Source: Aequorivita capsosiphonis DSM 23843
Lineage (GTDB): Bacteria; Bacteroidota; Bacteroidia; Flavobacteriales; Flavobacteriaceae
Length of the DNA stretch: 64,000 nt
Reading direction: 5' to 3'
Assembly (NCBI RefSeq): GCF_000429125.1
Contig: NZ_AUBG01000001.1
Location: forward strand, 62,001 to 126,000
Position numbers and translations under genes: made by a program. The notes beneath the pieces were generated by a model that saw nothing but the letters and a program-made list of their open reading frames with translations, had not been told where the DNA came from and ran no database searches. Below, piece by piece: positions 54,796 through 62,766 of the stretch (its first letter is position 1; each line of letters begins with the position of its first letter).

Positions 54796-55718
54796 TAAAA
54801 AAAACAGTATTGATTGTGCTAACTATTATTATGATAAGTTGCAAAGGCCCAGAAAAAGACAAGACTTTTAATTTAAATGATACTATGAATTACAAAAGTA
54901 AAATTTCCAAAACACAATACTATTTGAATTACAATTTATTTATGTCTTACGAGATCTATATCAATGATGTCAAGATCACAAACAATATTGAGTCTGGCCC
55001 TGTTTCTGGCTTGGAATATTTAAATGAGTATATATTAAGCTCAGGAAAACAGACCATACGTTTAATTGATCGCACTTATAGAGAAAATCCAAATATCCCC
55101 GACGATTCGTTTCAACGAATGAAAATGGAGATATTTACGACAGATGAAAATGAGGAAAATCAAGCGATGCTCAAAGCGCTTGAATTCCCAAAAACCTCCG
55201 TTCCTAAACCCTATTATTATGAGAACACTTGGGAGTTTGAAGCTGAAGTACCTTACACGTTAGAAGGTTGGTCCAATGGTGAAGATTTGACCAAAATGGA
55301 TGAAAAGGAATTAATGAAATTGACGGTTGCCAAATTTGAACAACTGCGTCAGCTTCTAAATACTGGAAAGGTCGATGAGTTTATAGAAGAAAATGCAAAG
55401 GGTTATGAGGAGTTTGTAATTTCTAATTATTATCAAAAAAAATGGGCTGAATATGATGAAAATATTAGAGAAGGGTTTGCTGATCAAAGAGGTAACTTAC
55501 TTCCGTTGGAACATTATCAAATGCGAATCTCTGGCAATGGCAAATTGGTAAGTTTAGAAAGAATAGATAAAGAATTTCGTGGGGAAAGTGCTTTGTTGGC
55601 TGTTGATAAAGAAGAAAATACTTTATATACCAACAGAGTTTATTTATTTATGCCAAAAGGCTCTCACACATTAAAACCTATACGTCTTATAGTCGATTAC
55701 GGAATCGCTAAGTTCTAA
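54792..55718 (+). CDS. immunity-family lipoprotein (beta-sandwich type)
   Basis: 308-aa lipoprotein (MISCKG, Cys near residue 17). The body matches the beta-sandwich family of 44080 and 45838 (SYEIYINDVKIT, YILSSGKQTIRL, VPYTLEGWSNGE), followed by a helical region and a C-terminal strand-rich end. It starts inside the stop of the 1009-aa gene (ATGA), so the two are translationally coupled. Lipoprotein plus sandwich in one protein, where the other cassette uses separate genes. Confidence 0.65.
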   Translation: MIKKTVLIVLTIIMISCKGPEKDKTFNLNDTMNYKSKISKTQYYLNYNLFMSYEIYINDVKITNNIESGPVSGLEYLNEYILSSGKQTIRLIDRTYRENPNIPDDSFQRMKMEIFTTDENEENQAMLKALEFPKTSVPKPYYYENTWEFEAEVPYTLEGWSNGEDLTKMDEKELMKLTVAKFEQLRQLLNTGKVDEFIEENAKGYEEFVISNYYQKKWAEYDENIREGFADQRGNLLPLEHYQMRISGNGKLVSLERIDKEFRGESALLAVDKEENTLYTNRVYLFMPKGSHTLKPIRLIVDYGIAKF

Positions 55719-55825
55719 CTAATCTAAACTCAACCAATATGCGCAACAGTCAATTTCCATATTAAAAGCTTGAAAATCAATTGATAAATCAAGTATTCGG
55801 GTAATTTTAATAAATTATTGTAATT

Positions 55826-57127
55826 ATGAAAAAAATAAAACTAATATTATTTTTAATTTCAATACCAATATTTGGGCAAAATTTAAAGGTTGACCTTCCA
55901 AATAAGTTTGACTACAATTATTGGTCATCTGTTGAAATGAAAAGAGAGTTAGATTTTAATGACGTTACACTATCTAACAATCAATATTGGAGAGATAAAC
56001 TTGATACAAGATTAAATACAGGGAAATATCAAAAATTACATTGGTTACAATTAAAAAAAGTTCCGAAGAAAATTGAAGAGAGCATTTATGATAGAAACAA
56101 TGAATTAGAATATAAAAATATTTACAAATTCAACACTAATGGAGATGTTGTAGAAAAGGTCCACTATTATGATCTAGTTAATGGCAGTAACACTAAAGAA
56201 CTTGTAGAATACGACGAAAATAAAAACATAATAGAATATCAGAAATATGATTTAAGTTCATACACCAACAATGAATATGAGTTAGATGTAAAATATATAT
56301 TTAAATATAACCAGAACAATAAGTTGGAATCTGAAGAAAAAGTAGATGATTACAATAAACATTACACATATAACAATAATGACAAGATTATTAAAATTGA
56401 AAAATATAGCTATGACTCTTCTTTAATTAATGAACAAAATAATGTAGTAGACCCGACGATTCAAACAGTATATATAGAAAATCTAGGAAGTAAATTTTTG
56501 TTATTGTATACTTTTAATTATGACATATTTGGAAATAGAATATTGGAAGAAAAAATAGATATGACTGATTCAGACACTATTTTTCGCCATACATTTAGAT
56601 ATGGAAAAAACAATCAACTTGAAAATTTTACAACAAATGAATTTTCAATTGATTATAAGTATACTAAATCAAATCTGTTGACAGAAGAAATATTTACAAA
56701 TAGAGAAATCAACAAAATAAAAAAAGCAAATTGGGTATATGATGATAGAGGGCTATTAATAAGCCATAGAACAGATGATTATTATTTCTCGGATATTTTT
56801 GAAACTATCTTTCAGTATGATAATAAAGATAATATTATTAAAAAAACAATCTATAAAATACCGTCGTTTGGTGAAAAACAACTATATAGTGTTACTGAGA
56901 TGAAATATGATGCAAAAAATCATTTAATAGAATCTATACATACCCAAGATGGTAAATGGATTGAAACTTATGTTTATGACAACCTGGGAAGACTTTTGAA
57001 TTACAAAAGATCAAAAGAAGCTAACAATCAAGTTTTTAACGATTACAAATATGTTTATGATGAATTTGGCGGCATTATTGAAAGCAAATGGAATACACTA
57101 ATTAAACGTAAAATTGAATATTATTAA
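55826..57127 (+). CDS. exported beta-hairpin (YD-like) repeat protein
   Basis: 433-aa protein with a signal peptide (MKKIKLILFLISIPIFGQ, no Cys). It consists of repeated Tyr/Asp/Asn-rich beta-hairpins (for example VEYDENKNIIEYQKYD, KYNQNNKLESEEKV, YDNLGRLLNYKRS), like Bacteroidota YD-type or Rhs-like repeat proteins, though without an Rhs core or toxin end. I cannot name a function. It sits 108 bases after the immunity gene in the T6SS cassette. Confidence 0.65.
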   Translation: MKKIKLILFLISIPIFGQNLKVDLPNKFDYNYWSSVEMKRELDFNDVTLSNNQYWRDKLDTRLNTGKYQKLHWLQLKKVPKKIEESIYDRNNELEYKNIYKFNTNGDVVEKVHYYDLVNGSNTKELVEYDENKNIIEYQKYDLSSYTNNEYELDVKYIFKYNQNNKLESEEKVDDYNKHYTYNNNDKIIKIEKYSYDSSLINEQNNVVDPTIQTVYIENLGSKFLLLYTFNYDIFGNRILEEKIDMTDSDTIFRHTFRYGKNNQLENFTTNEFSIDYKYTKSNLLTEEIFTNREINKIKKANWVYDDRGLLISHRTDDYYFSDIFETIFQYDNKDNIIKKTIYKIPSFGEKQLYSVTEMKYDAKNHLIESIHTQDGKWIETYVYDNLGRLLNYKRSKEANNQVFNDYKYVYDEFGGIIESKWNTLIKRKIEYY

Positions 57128-57213
57128 GTAAAATGAAAGTTTATAATTGACACCATACCTTAAGAAGTCTTTTGTAAAAAAACAGCTGCCAAAATAATTA
57201 AAAAACCAAAACC

Positions 57214-57978
57214 ATGCTATCATTTAATAAAATCAAAACCAGTCTTTGGTTTATTCTCATAACAGTAAGCATAACCGCCTGTGGTCAAAAGTCAGAAACT
57301 GAAAATTCTGTAATTGAATCTTGTTTTGAGACAAGTTTTTATAAAAATCCGAATGCTTATGATGCGATGGAGAATGAGCTAATAGCTTCAAATCTTTTGA
57401 AAGATAGCAGTGCTAGCAGTTACAAAGAGCTATTTTGTATGTATCAACCCGAATATAATAACGCAGCCGAACCATATTATAGAAGTAAACAAAAGCTTGC
57501 AGAAATATTCCAAAACAATTTTAAAGGATCTGATGATGCCTTAACGGCGACAGACAATTGTATGCGTGAGGCAACTACAAAAGAAAAATTTGAGAAGACC
57601 AAAGTAAAGGAATTCATGTCTTTATATAGCGAAATCCAACAAAAAATGGCCTCTAGAAATATTCCCGAAAAATGGCAAGATATTGAAACGATACCAGATT
57701 TATATAGAAAAGAACTATCTGAAGATTTTTTTGAAAACAGCGATGTTAGACTAAGTTCCATTTTTATATTAAACCATTATCTTCGAAATTATACAATCGA
57801 AGATATGGAGCGTGAAATAGTTCGTTCTTACAAAATTAACGCCCAAGACGAGGTCGAAAAAGAAAAAGAAGAGGAAAAAAAACCAACTGATCCTGATGAG
57901 CTTGAAATTATTGTCATAGAAGGTGATGGAAATCCTGATGATGATATCATTATTCAAAAAACTTCTGTCGAAGAATAA
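57214..57978 (+). CDS. lipoprotein of unknown function
   Basis: 254-aa lipoprotein (ITACGQK, lipobox Cys24). Mostly helical and acidic, with an EKEKEEEKKPTDPDE run near 220 and a tail ending IQKTSVEE. No domain recognised. The last 38 bases overlap the start of the next gene in another frame. Position in the T6SS cassette suggests an immunity or accessory role, not shown. Confidence 0.6.
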   Translation: MLSFNKIKTSLWFILITVSITACGQKSETENSVIESCFETSFYKNPNAYDAMENELIASNLLKDSSASSYKELFCMYQPEYNNAAEPYYRSKQKLAEIFQNNFKGSDDALTATDNCMREATTKEKFEKTKVKEFMSLYSEIQQKMASRNIPEKWQDIETIPDLYRKELSEDFFENSDVRLSSIFILNHYLRNYTIEDMEREIVRSYKINAQDEVEKEKEEEKKPTDPDELEIIVIEGDGNPDDDIIIQKTSVEE

Positions 57979-58252
57979 AAATACAGGAAGAAAAATTCCA
58001 GTTTTAAAAAAACCCTACGTAACTTTTGTAAACAACAACACTCCCCTAACCCAAAAAGTTATAAAATATCTGGACGACAATTATCAACCAGTTTCCTTGC
58101 AACCTCTTTGCCAGTTTGATTGCACTGATGAATGGAGCTCAGACTATGCCCAAATATTTATTGAAAAAAATAATTTTATTGATGATGATGATAAGAACAC
58201 CAAAGTACATATAGATCAATCGTTGATTATTCGTTCTACGCTAGATCAATAA
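57941..58252 (+). CDS. small soluble protein overlapping the lipoprotein gene
   Basis: 103-aa protein, start chosen at 57941 (MISLFKKLLSKNKNTG), overlapping the previous gene by 38 bases. It has Lys/Pro-rich residues up to 30 and then FVNNNTPLTQKVIKYLDDN, and the Cys-containing SLQPLCQFDCTDEW. Unrecognised. The frame beyond the overlap is well composed, so it is likely real; the exact start is uncertain (57923 possible). Confidence 0.5.
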   Translation: MISLFKKLLSKNKNTGRKIPVLKKPYVTFVNNNTPLTQKVIKYLDDNYQPVSLQPLCQFDCTDEWSSDYAQIFIEKNNFIDDDDKNTKVHIDQSLIIRSTLDQ

Positions 58253-58266
58253 ATTAATCTTATTCA

Positions 58267-58833
58267 TTAAAAATCAAAAGAATCCCGCATACAACGCCAC
58301 TTAGCCTGACAATAATCATCAATCTCACAGCCGCCCAAAGCCACTTCTCCCCTTTCGGCTTTCTCAAACAATTCTTGATTCGGCATTCTGTAAAGAATTT
58401 TTAAGACTGCATCCTTCTTATTGCAAATGGGGCAGATACCTGTACTATTTGCCGAGGTATGGAATTCACATTTTTTAGGCAAATACATTTCTAGTTGTGT
58501 TACTTTTTCGTCAAAGGTAGAAACCGCTGTAATTATCTCTCGGGTACCGATATCTGCAAACCTATAATAAACTGTAAGTTCAAAATCTGCCTCGGGCAAT
58601 CCTTCAAACGTGAAACAGCCAGTGTTATCCGTTTTAAGCTCCCTAGGAACATTGGAAAATCCTTCGGTACTAAACGGGTTTTTAGCAGCCAATTCCACGC
58701 TCACATCTGCAAGCGTTTCCCAAGTTCGGGAATCTCTAACATATCCGGTTATAGATTTTGATTGGGCGTTGCCGGTAAGCATAACAAAAACCAAAAGAAT
58801 AAAAACGAAATATTTTGTTCGATTTAATTTCAT
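58267..58833 (-). CDS. exported protein with carboxypeptidase-regulatory-like domain and Cys/His site
   Basis: 188-aa protein with a signal peptide (KYFVFILLVFVMLTGNAQ). Residues 20-115: CarboxypepD-reg-like beta sandwich (ITGYVRDSRTWETLADVSVEL, FTFEGLPEADFEL). Then CEFHTSANSTGICPICNK, which resembles heavy-metal-binding CxxH...CPxC sites. I chose the Met at 58833; the frame continues to 58863. Convergent to the T6SS cassette; role unknown. Confidence 0.6.
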   Translation of the reverse strand: MKLNRTKYFVFILLVFVMLTGNAQSKSITGYVRDSRTWETLADVSVELAAKNPFSTEGFSNVPRELKTDNTGCFTFEGLPEADFELTVYYRFADIGTREIITAVSTFDEKVTQLEMYLPKKCEFHTSANSTGICPICNKKDAVLKILYRMPNQELFEKAERGEVALGGCEIDDYCQAKWRCMRDSFDF

Positions 58834-58905
58834 AACTACCTTAATTAAGTCATTAAAAAGCACACTTTCAATTAATCTCCATCAATTTACGCCTTTCTTT
58901 TCACA

Positions 58906-58942
58906 ATAAAGCTCCTTTCAATACCAATGAAAGGAGCTTTCA
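58906..58942. terminator. hairpin terminator
   Basis: AAAGCTCCTTTCA / TGAAAGGAGCTTT stem with a 7-base loop. It lies upstream of the start of the 58833 gene, so it more likely serves plus-strand transcripts or is part of the repeat-rich block. Confidence 0.6.
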
Positions 58943-58948
58943 AATAAA

Positions 58949-59060
58949 ATACCTCGAGGCAGAGGCCACGAGGTATTAATTCCGATAGCTATCGGAACCA
59001 AAAAAATAAAACTCCAAATTCCAAAAAAAAACAATGCGAGGCAGAGTCTCGGGGAATTAG
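58949..59060. repeat. palindromic repeat block
   Basis: Contains TACCTCG...CGAGGTA (58950-58975), the perfect 18-bp palindrome TTCCGATAGCTATCGGAA (58980-58997) and a third, imperfect GCGAGGCAGAGTCTCGGGG (59036-59055). The first and third share a GAGGCAGAG core. Looks like a small interspersed palindromic element, as in Bacteroidota genomes. Confidence 0.6.
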
Positions 59061-59094
59061 CACGGAAAAGATTAAAATATGAGTAAGAATAAAT

Positions 59095-59496
59095 CTATCC
59101 TTTCTTATCCTGTTTTTCAGCTTTTAACTTTGCATTTTCTGCTCTTTTTGCTGAACCTGGGTGTGAAGACATCATAGAACCTTTTCCACCGTCTCCGCTT
59201 AAATCTGCCAGTTTTTGGAAAGCGCCTTCCATTGCATGATAATCATAACCGTGTTTTACCATAAAATCAAATCCGTAGCTATCTGCTGTCGATTCGTTGC
59301 TTTGAGAAAATTGAACGTTTAACAGATTTTCCATAAAATCGCCCATTTCGCCATCGGCAATTATTCTTCCAGCACCGCTGTTTGCAGAAGCGGCATCTTT
59401 AGCTGCAGAAATTGAATACGCAGCTCGGTAACGCTCTTTCGAATGTCCTAATCTTACATAGCCAATTATCTCCAAGATAGCAAAAACAGAATGCAT
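59095..59496 (-). pseudogene. M48-type peptidase fragment with lost HExxH
   Basis: The 133-aa frame matches the C-terminal half of an M48 metallopeptidase (STADSYGFDFMVKHGYDYHA for the distal zinc Glu, then SSHPGSAKRAEN). The start LEIIGYVRLGHSKERY stands where HEIGHVKLGHS is normal: both His are missing. A TAG stop lies 12 bases upstream in frame, so the N-terminal half is gone. Decayed gene, not functional. Confidence 0.8.
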
Positions 59497-59964
59497 AGGA
59501 TATACCTACAGTATTGAATCCATCTCTAAAGATAAGGATGTGCAGGATTGATTTAGGACTATTTTATTCGAAACTGAATGCATTCCTCTTCATATTACTG
59601 AGCGTTGAAGACGAAAATGTCGATTTATATAGAATATGTCAGTTTAACAATGGGGAAAGGGGCTATAATTACAAAAGCGAGTTAACTCAAGACAGAGAAC
59701 CATAGATTTTTGTAGAAAACAACAATCCAATTTCTACCTAAAAAACGCTGAAATACCGTTTTTATCGTTGAACAGAGATAATATAACGAAAATTTAACAC
59801 ACCTACCTAATCCCTTTAATGACAATACATTCCAAACATTTGGCTGCGCGTGCAGAGCAAATTTTAATTTGCAGAAGCTCTTAGTCTCATTTAGTTTGAT
59901 ATCTTTAAAACATATTTAATATTTATAAGGCGATATTGCCATTAATTAACTTAAACGAATTATT
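59497..59964. other. intergenic upstream of the third hcp
   Basis: 468 bases with no supported gene; one 63-codon plus-strand frame (59514-59705) has no family and is probably chance. The last 65 bases are the conserved hcp leader. Confidence 0.5.
59900..59964 (+). promoter_or_regulatory. conserved 65-bp hcp leader with palindrome
   Basis: Matches the leader at 34776-34840 nearly base for base. It has TATCTTTA (-7-like), GGCGATATTGCC (one base off the perfect palindrome) and the same ATTAATTAACTTAAACG, with identical 24-base spacing from the palindrome to ATG. The conservation exceeds that expected of ordinary spacer. Confidence 0.6.
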
Positions 59965-60354
59965 ATGTCATTTAAAGCAAAATTACACTTAAACGGAAAA
60001 GAGTACAACGTACTAGATTGTAGTTACGATCTCTTTCAAGAAACTGATGCAACCGGAAGACCATCTTCCGTAACACGCGGTGGACGTCTAAAGTTAAGAG
60101 TAGAATCTACAGAAGATACGAGTCTTGCTGAATGGATGTTTAACAACTTCGAACGCCGTGATGGATCGGTAAAATTCCTAAAACGAGACAACGAGGCCAC
60201 AGCTAAGGAACTTAAATTTACCGAAGGCTATATGGTTAAGTATGTAGAAACTTTTGACCACGCAGATGGTAATCCAATGAATGAGTCATTGGTTATCTCG
60301 GCACGTTCAATTTCTATGGGTACTGGCGAGCATGTGAACGATTGGCCAAAATAA
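59965..60354 (+). CDS. tssD: Hcp tube protein (TssD)
   Basis: 129-aa Hcp, third copy of the main subfamily, closest to the one at 34841 including leader and downstream arrangement. Same core EWMFNNFERRDGSVKFLKR and GTGEHVNDWP end. It is followed by a terminator and the second variant hcp, so the whole hcp/variant-hcp unit is duplicated. Confidence 0.95.
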   Translation: MSFKAKLHLNGKEYNVLDCSYDLFQETDATGRPSSVTRGGRLKLRVESTEDTSLAEWMFNNFERRDGSVKFLKRDNEATAKELKFTEGYMVKYVETFDHADGNPMNESLVISARSISMGTGEHVNDWPK

Positions 60355-60403
60355 ACCATTCGATACTTAATGCATTGCAACTAAACGCAATGTTCCTAAT
60401 ATT

Positions 60404-60438
60404 AAAAGGGGAGCGCAAATTGCGCTCCCCTTTTTTTA
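60404..60438 (+). terminator. terminator between hcp and variant hcp
   Basis: AAAGGGGAGCGCA / TGCGCTCCCCTTT long stem with a 3-base loop and T7. Confidence 0.88.
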
Positions 60439-60479
60439 TCCCAAGCTTAGTTAACAAACCTATTTAAATACATATCACT

Positions 60480-60875
60480 ATGTCTTTTCTCTCAACTCTC
60501 ATTTTAGATGGTGAGGAGCTAAACCTACTAGATTGCTCCTTCACATTCACTCAAGGTATTGATTATACTGGTCGTCCAAGCGAAAAGCCTCGCGGCGGAC
60601 AAATGCGCTTGCTTATAGAAGGTACCGCAAAAACTGACTTTCTGGAATGGATGATCCAACCCAACCTTACCAAAAAAGGAACCATAACTTTTTATCGACG
60701 GGATACTATGAGTGGCCTCAAGAAAATTGAGTTCAACGGCGCGCACTGTATTGAATATACCGAAAGCTTTAACGCTGTGGATAATAAACCTTTAAAGATA
60801 TTTTTACTTATTTCTGCGGAAGAAATAAAAGTGAAGGGGACTTCTTTTAAGAATAATTGGCCAAATAAAATTTAG
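60480..60875 (+). CDS. variant Hcp (second subfamily)
   Basis: 131-aa protein nearly identical to the copy at 35332 (same start MSFLSTLILDGEELNLLDC; a few substitutions such as MGAH to NGAH, and NKWPSKI to NNWPNKI). It precedes the third vgrG. It belongs to the duplicated hcp unit. Confidence 0.92.
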   Translation: MSFLSTLILDGEELNLLDCSFTFTQGIDYTGRPSEKPRGGQMRLLIEGTAKTDFLEWMIQPNLTKKGTITFYRRDTMSGLKKIEFNGAHCIEYTESFNAVDNKPLKIFLLISAEEIKVKGTSFKNNWPNKI

Positions 60876-60967
60876 AAAAATCATTTTAGTTTAGAATATA
60901 GAATCTCTTTAATAGAAAACAATTTTATTCAAAAGCTACTTAGAATAAATAAATAAAAAAATAAGTT

Positions 60968-62755
60968 ATGGCACTACAGAGCGACATTCAAATATACATA
61001 GCGGGCAATCCCATACAAGCTTTTCAGGAATTTACCTTGCATCAATACCTTGGCACCCACCACAGATTTGAATTGGTATGCCGTATGGATGTGTTGGAAA
61101 AAATAACGGGGGGCGGCTTTGCACAAGAAACAAAAAACTTTTTGGGCGAATCCTTTTCTGCCCAGGTAATGTCCGTTGGGGCTTTTTCCGGTTATAAGGA
61201 ACTCCAATTTAAAGGGGTGGTAACATCTGTAAACAGCCTCAAGGCTTTTAATCATAAAGGGGGCGACATGGTTGTGATCGGTGGTCATAGTGGTACAATA
61301 ATCGCAGACGACGGTCCTCACTACGCCTCTCACAATGATGTTAGCCTACAGGAAATCATCAACCATACTTTTGCAGGTTACGATCAATCCAAAATGGAAA
61401 CAGTCATTGCTCCCAAAAACAATGCTCCCCTCCACTACTCCGTCCAGAACAACGAAAGCTCGTGGCAATATGCTGCCCGATTGGCGGCGCAATACAGCGA
61501 ATGGTTTTACTATGATGGTAAAAAACTAATCTTCGGAAAGCCAGAAGATGGCGAAGCCACTCCCCTAACCTACGGTCACGATCTACAGGAGTTTTCCATG
61601 GAACTGAATCCGCAGCCCAACAACTTTAATTATTTCACCAATGATTATCTGGTAAACGACCAGCACCAAAAGAAAACCTCTGAAATTGCCAACGCCAGTG
61701 GATTTAACGGTTTTGCCAGCGAGCGGGCCGCAAAGATGTACGCTAAAGAAACCAATGTATTTATAAACGGCTATAACGATCCACAATCCAAAAGCCGATT
61801 GGACAAACAAGTGGAACAACAGAAAAAAGCTGCCGATCAAAGACAGGTAATCTTAAAAGGAAGCAGTGACAATCCTGGAGTTGCCATTGGAAAAGTGATT
61901 AAAATTATAGGCGAAGACGAACATTACGGCAGCTATAGAATCACACAAGTAACCCACACCGGTAATGAAAACGGGCGTTACCAAAACAGTTTTCAGGCCG
62001 TAAGTGCAGAGATGGATGTATATCCGCACACAAATTTTCACGCCATTCCCAGAAGCGAAACTCAGACCGCAGTAGTTATGGAAAATGCAGATCCCGAAGG
62101 AATGGGACGAATAAAAGTACAATTTGCTTGGCAAAAACGCTTTGGCGGTATCTCTCCTTGGTTGCGAATTGTTACCCCACATTCAGGTGGCGATAAAGGT
62201 TTTCACTTTATCCCTGAAAACGGCGAAGAGGTGCTAATAGGTTTTGAGGGTGGAAATGCGGAGCGACCTTATGTTATGGGTTCGCTATATCACGGCAGTC
62301 ATAGACCTGCAAGTTGGAAAACAGACATGAACGATATTAAGGCCATTCGTACCCGTAGTGGACATACCATTGAACTAAATGACAGTAACGGTGGAGAATC
62401 CATCACTATAAGCGATAAAGGGGGAAATATCATCCACTTTAATACCGCCACAAAGAACATTACTATTTCTGCTCCTGAAACTATGGAATTCAACGCAAAG
62501 AATATGAAATTTAATGTGCAGGAGGATATGGAAATTGACGTTGGTAAGAACAAAACAGAAACTATTCATGAACATCATAAAATTTCTGCTAACCAGAGTA
62601 CGGAGGAAATAAATGAAAAGAAATCTGTGCAATCCAAAAAGATGGAACACATCGCCAATGATGTACTCATAAAGACCAACAGCGGAAAAATGCTATTGGA
62701 CAGCAAAGGAAAACTGACCTTGCAAAGTGGAGAACAAGTAGATTACGGAGATTAA
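60968..62755 (+). CDS. tssI: T6SS spike protein VgrG (TssI)
   Basis: 595-aa full-length spike, close to the one at 37415 (shared up to about residue 450), with a different beta-helix tip (about residues 475-595: SKGKLTLQSGEQ end). OB-like MENADPEGMGRIKVQFAW present. The following gene (62767) is a DUF4280-lipase with no adaptor-like gene between. Confidence 0.95.
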   Translation: MALQSDIQIYIAGNPIQAFQEFTLHQYLGTHHRFELVCRMDVLEKITGGGFAQETKNFLGESFSAQVMSVGAFSGYKELQFKGVVTSVNSLKAFNHKGGDMVVIGGHSGTIIADDGPHYASHNDVSLQEIINHTFAGYDQSKMETVIAPKNNAPLHYSVQNNESSWQYAARLAAQYSEWFYYDGKKLIFGKPEDGEATPLTYGHDLQEFSMELNPQPNNFNYFTNDYLVNDQHQKKTSEIANASGFNGFASERAAKMYAKETNVFINGYNDPQSKSRLDKQVEQQKKAADQRQVILKGSSDNPGVAIGKVIKIIGEDEHYGSYRITQVTHTGNENGRYQNSFQAVSAEMDVYPHTNFHAIPRSETQTAVVMENADPEGMGRIKVQFAWQKRFGGISPWLRIVTPHSGGDKGFHFIPENGEEVLIGFEGGNAERPYVMGSLYHGSHRPASWKTDMNDIKAIRTRSGHTIELNDSNGGESITISDKGGNIIHFNTATKNITISAPETMEFNAKNMKFNVQEDMEIDVGKNKTETIHEHHKISANQSTEEINEKKSVQSKKMEHIANDVLIKTNSGKMLLDSKGKLTLQSGEQVDYGD

Positions 62756-62766
62756 AAAGAAAGATT

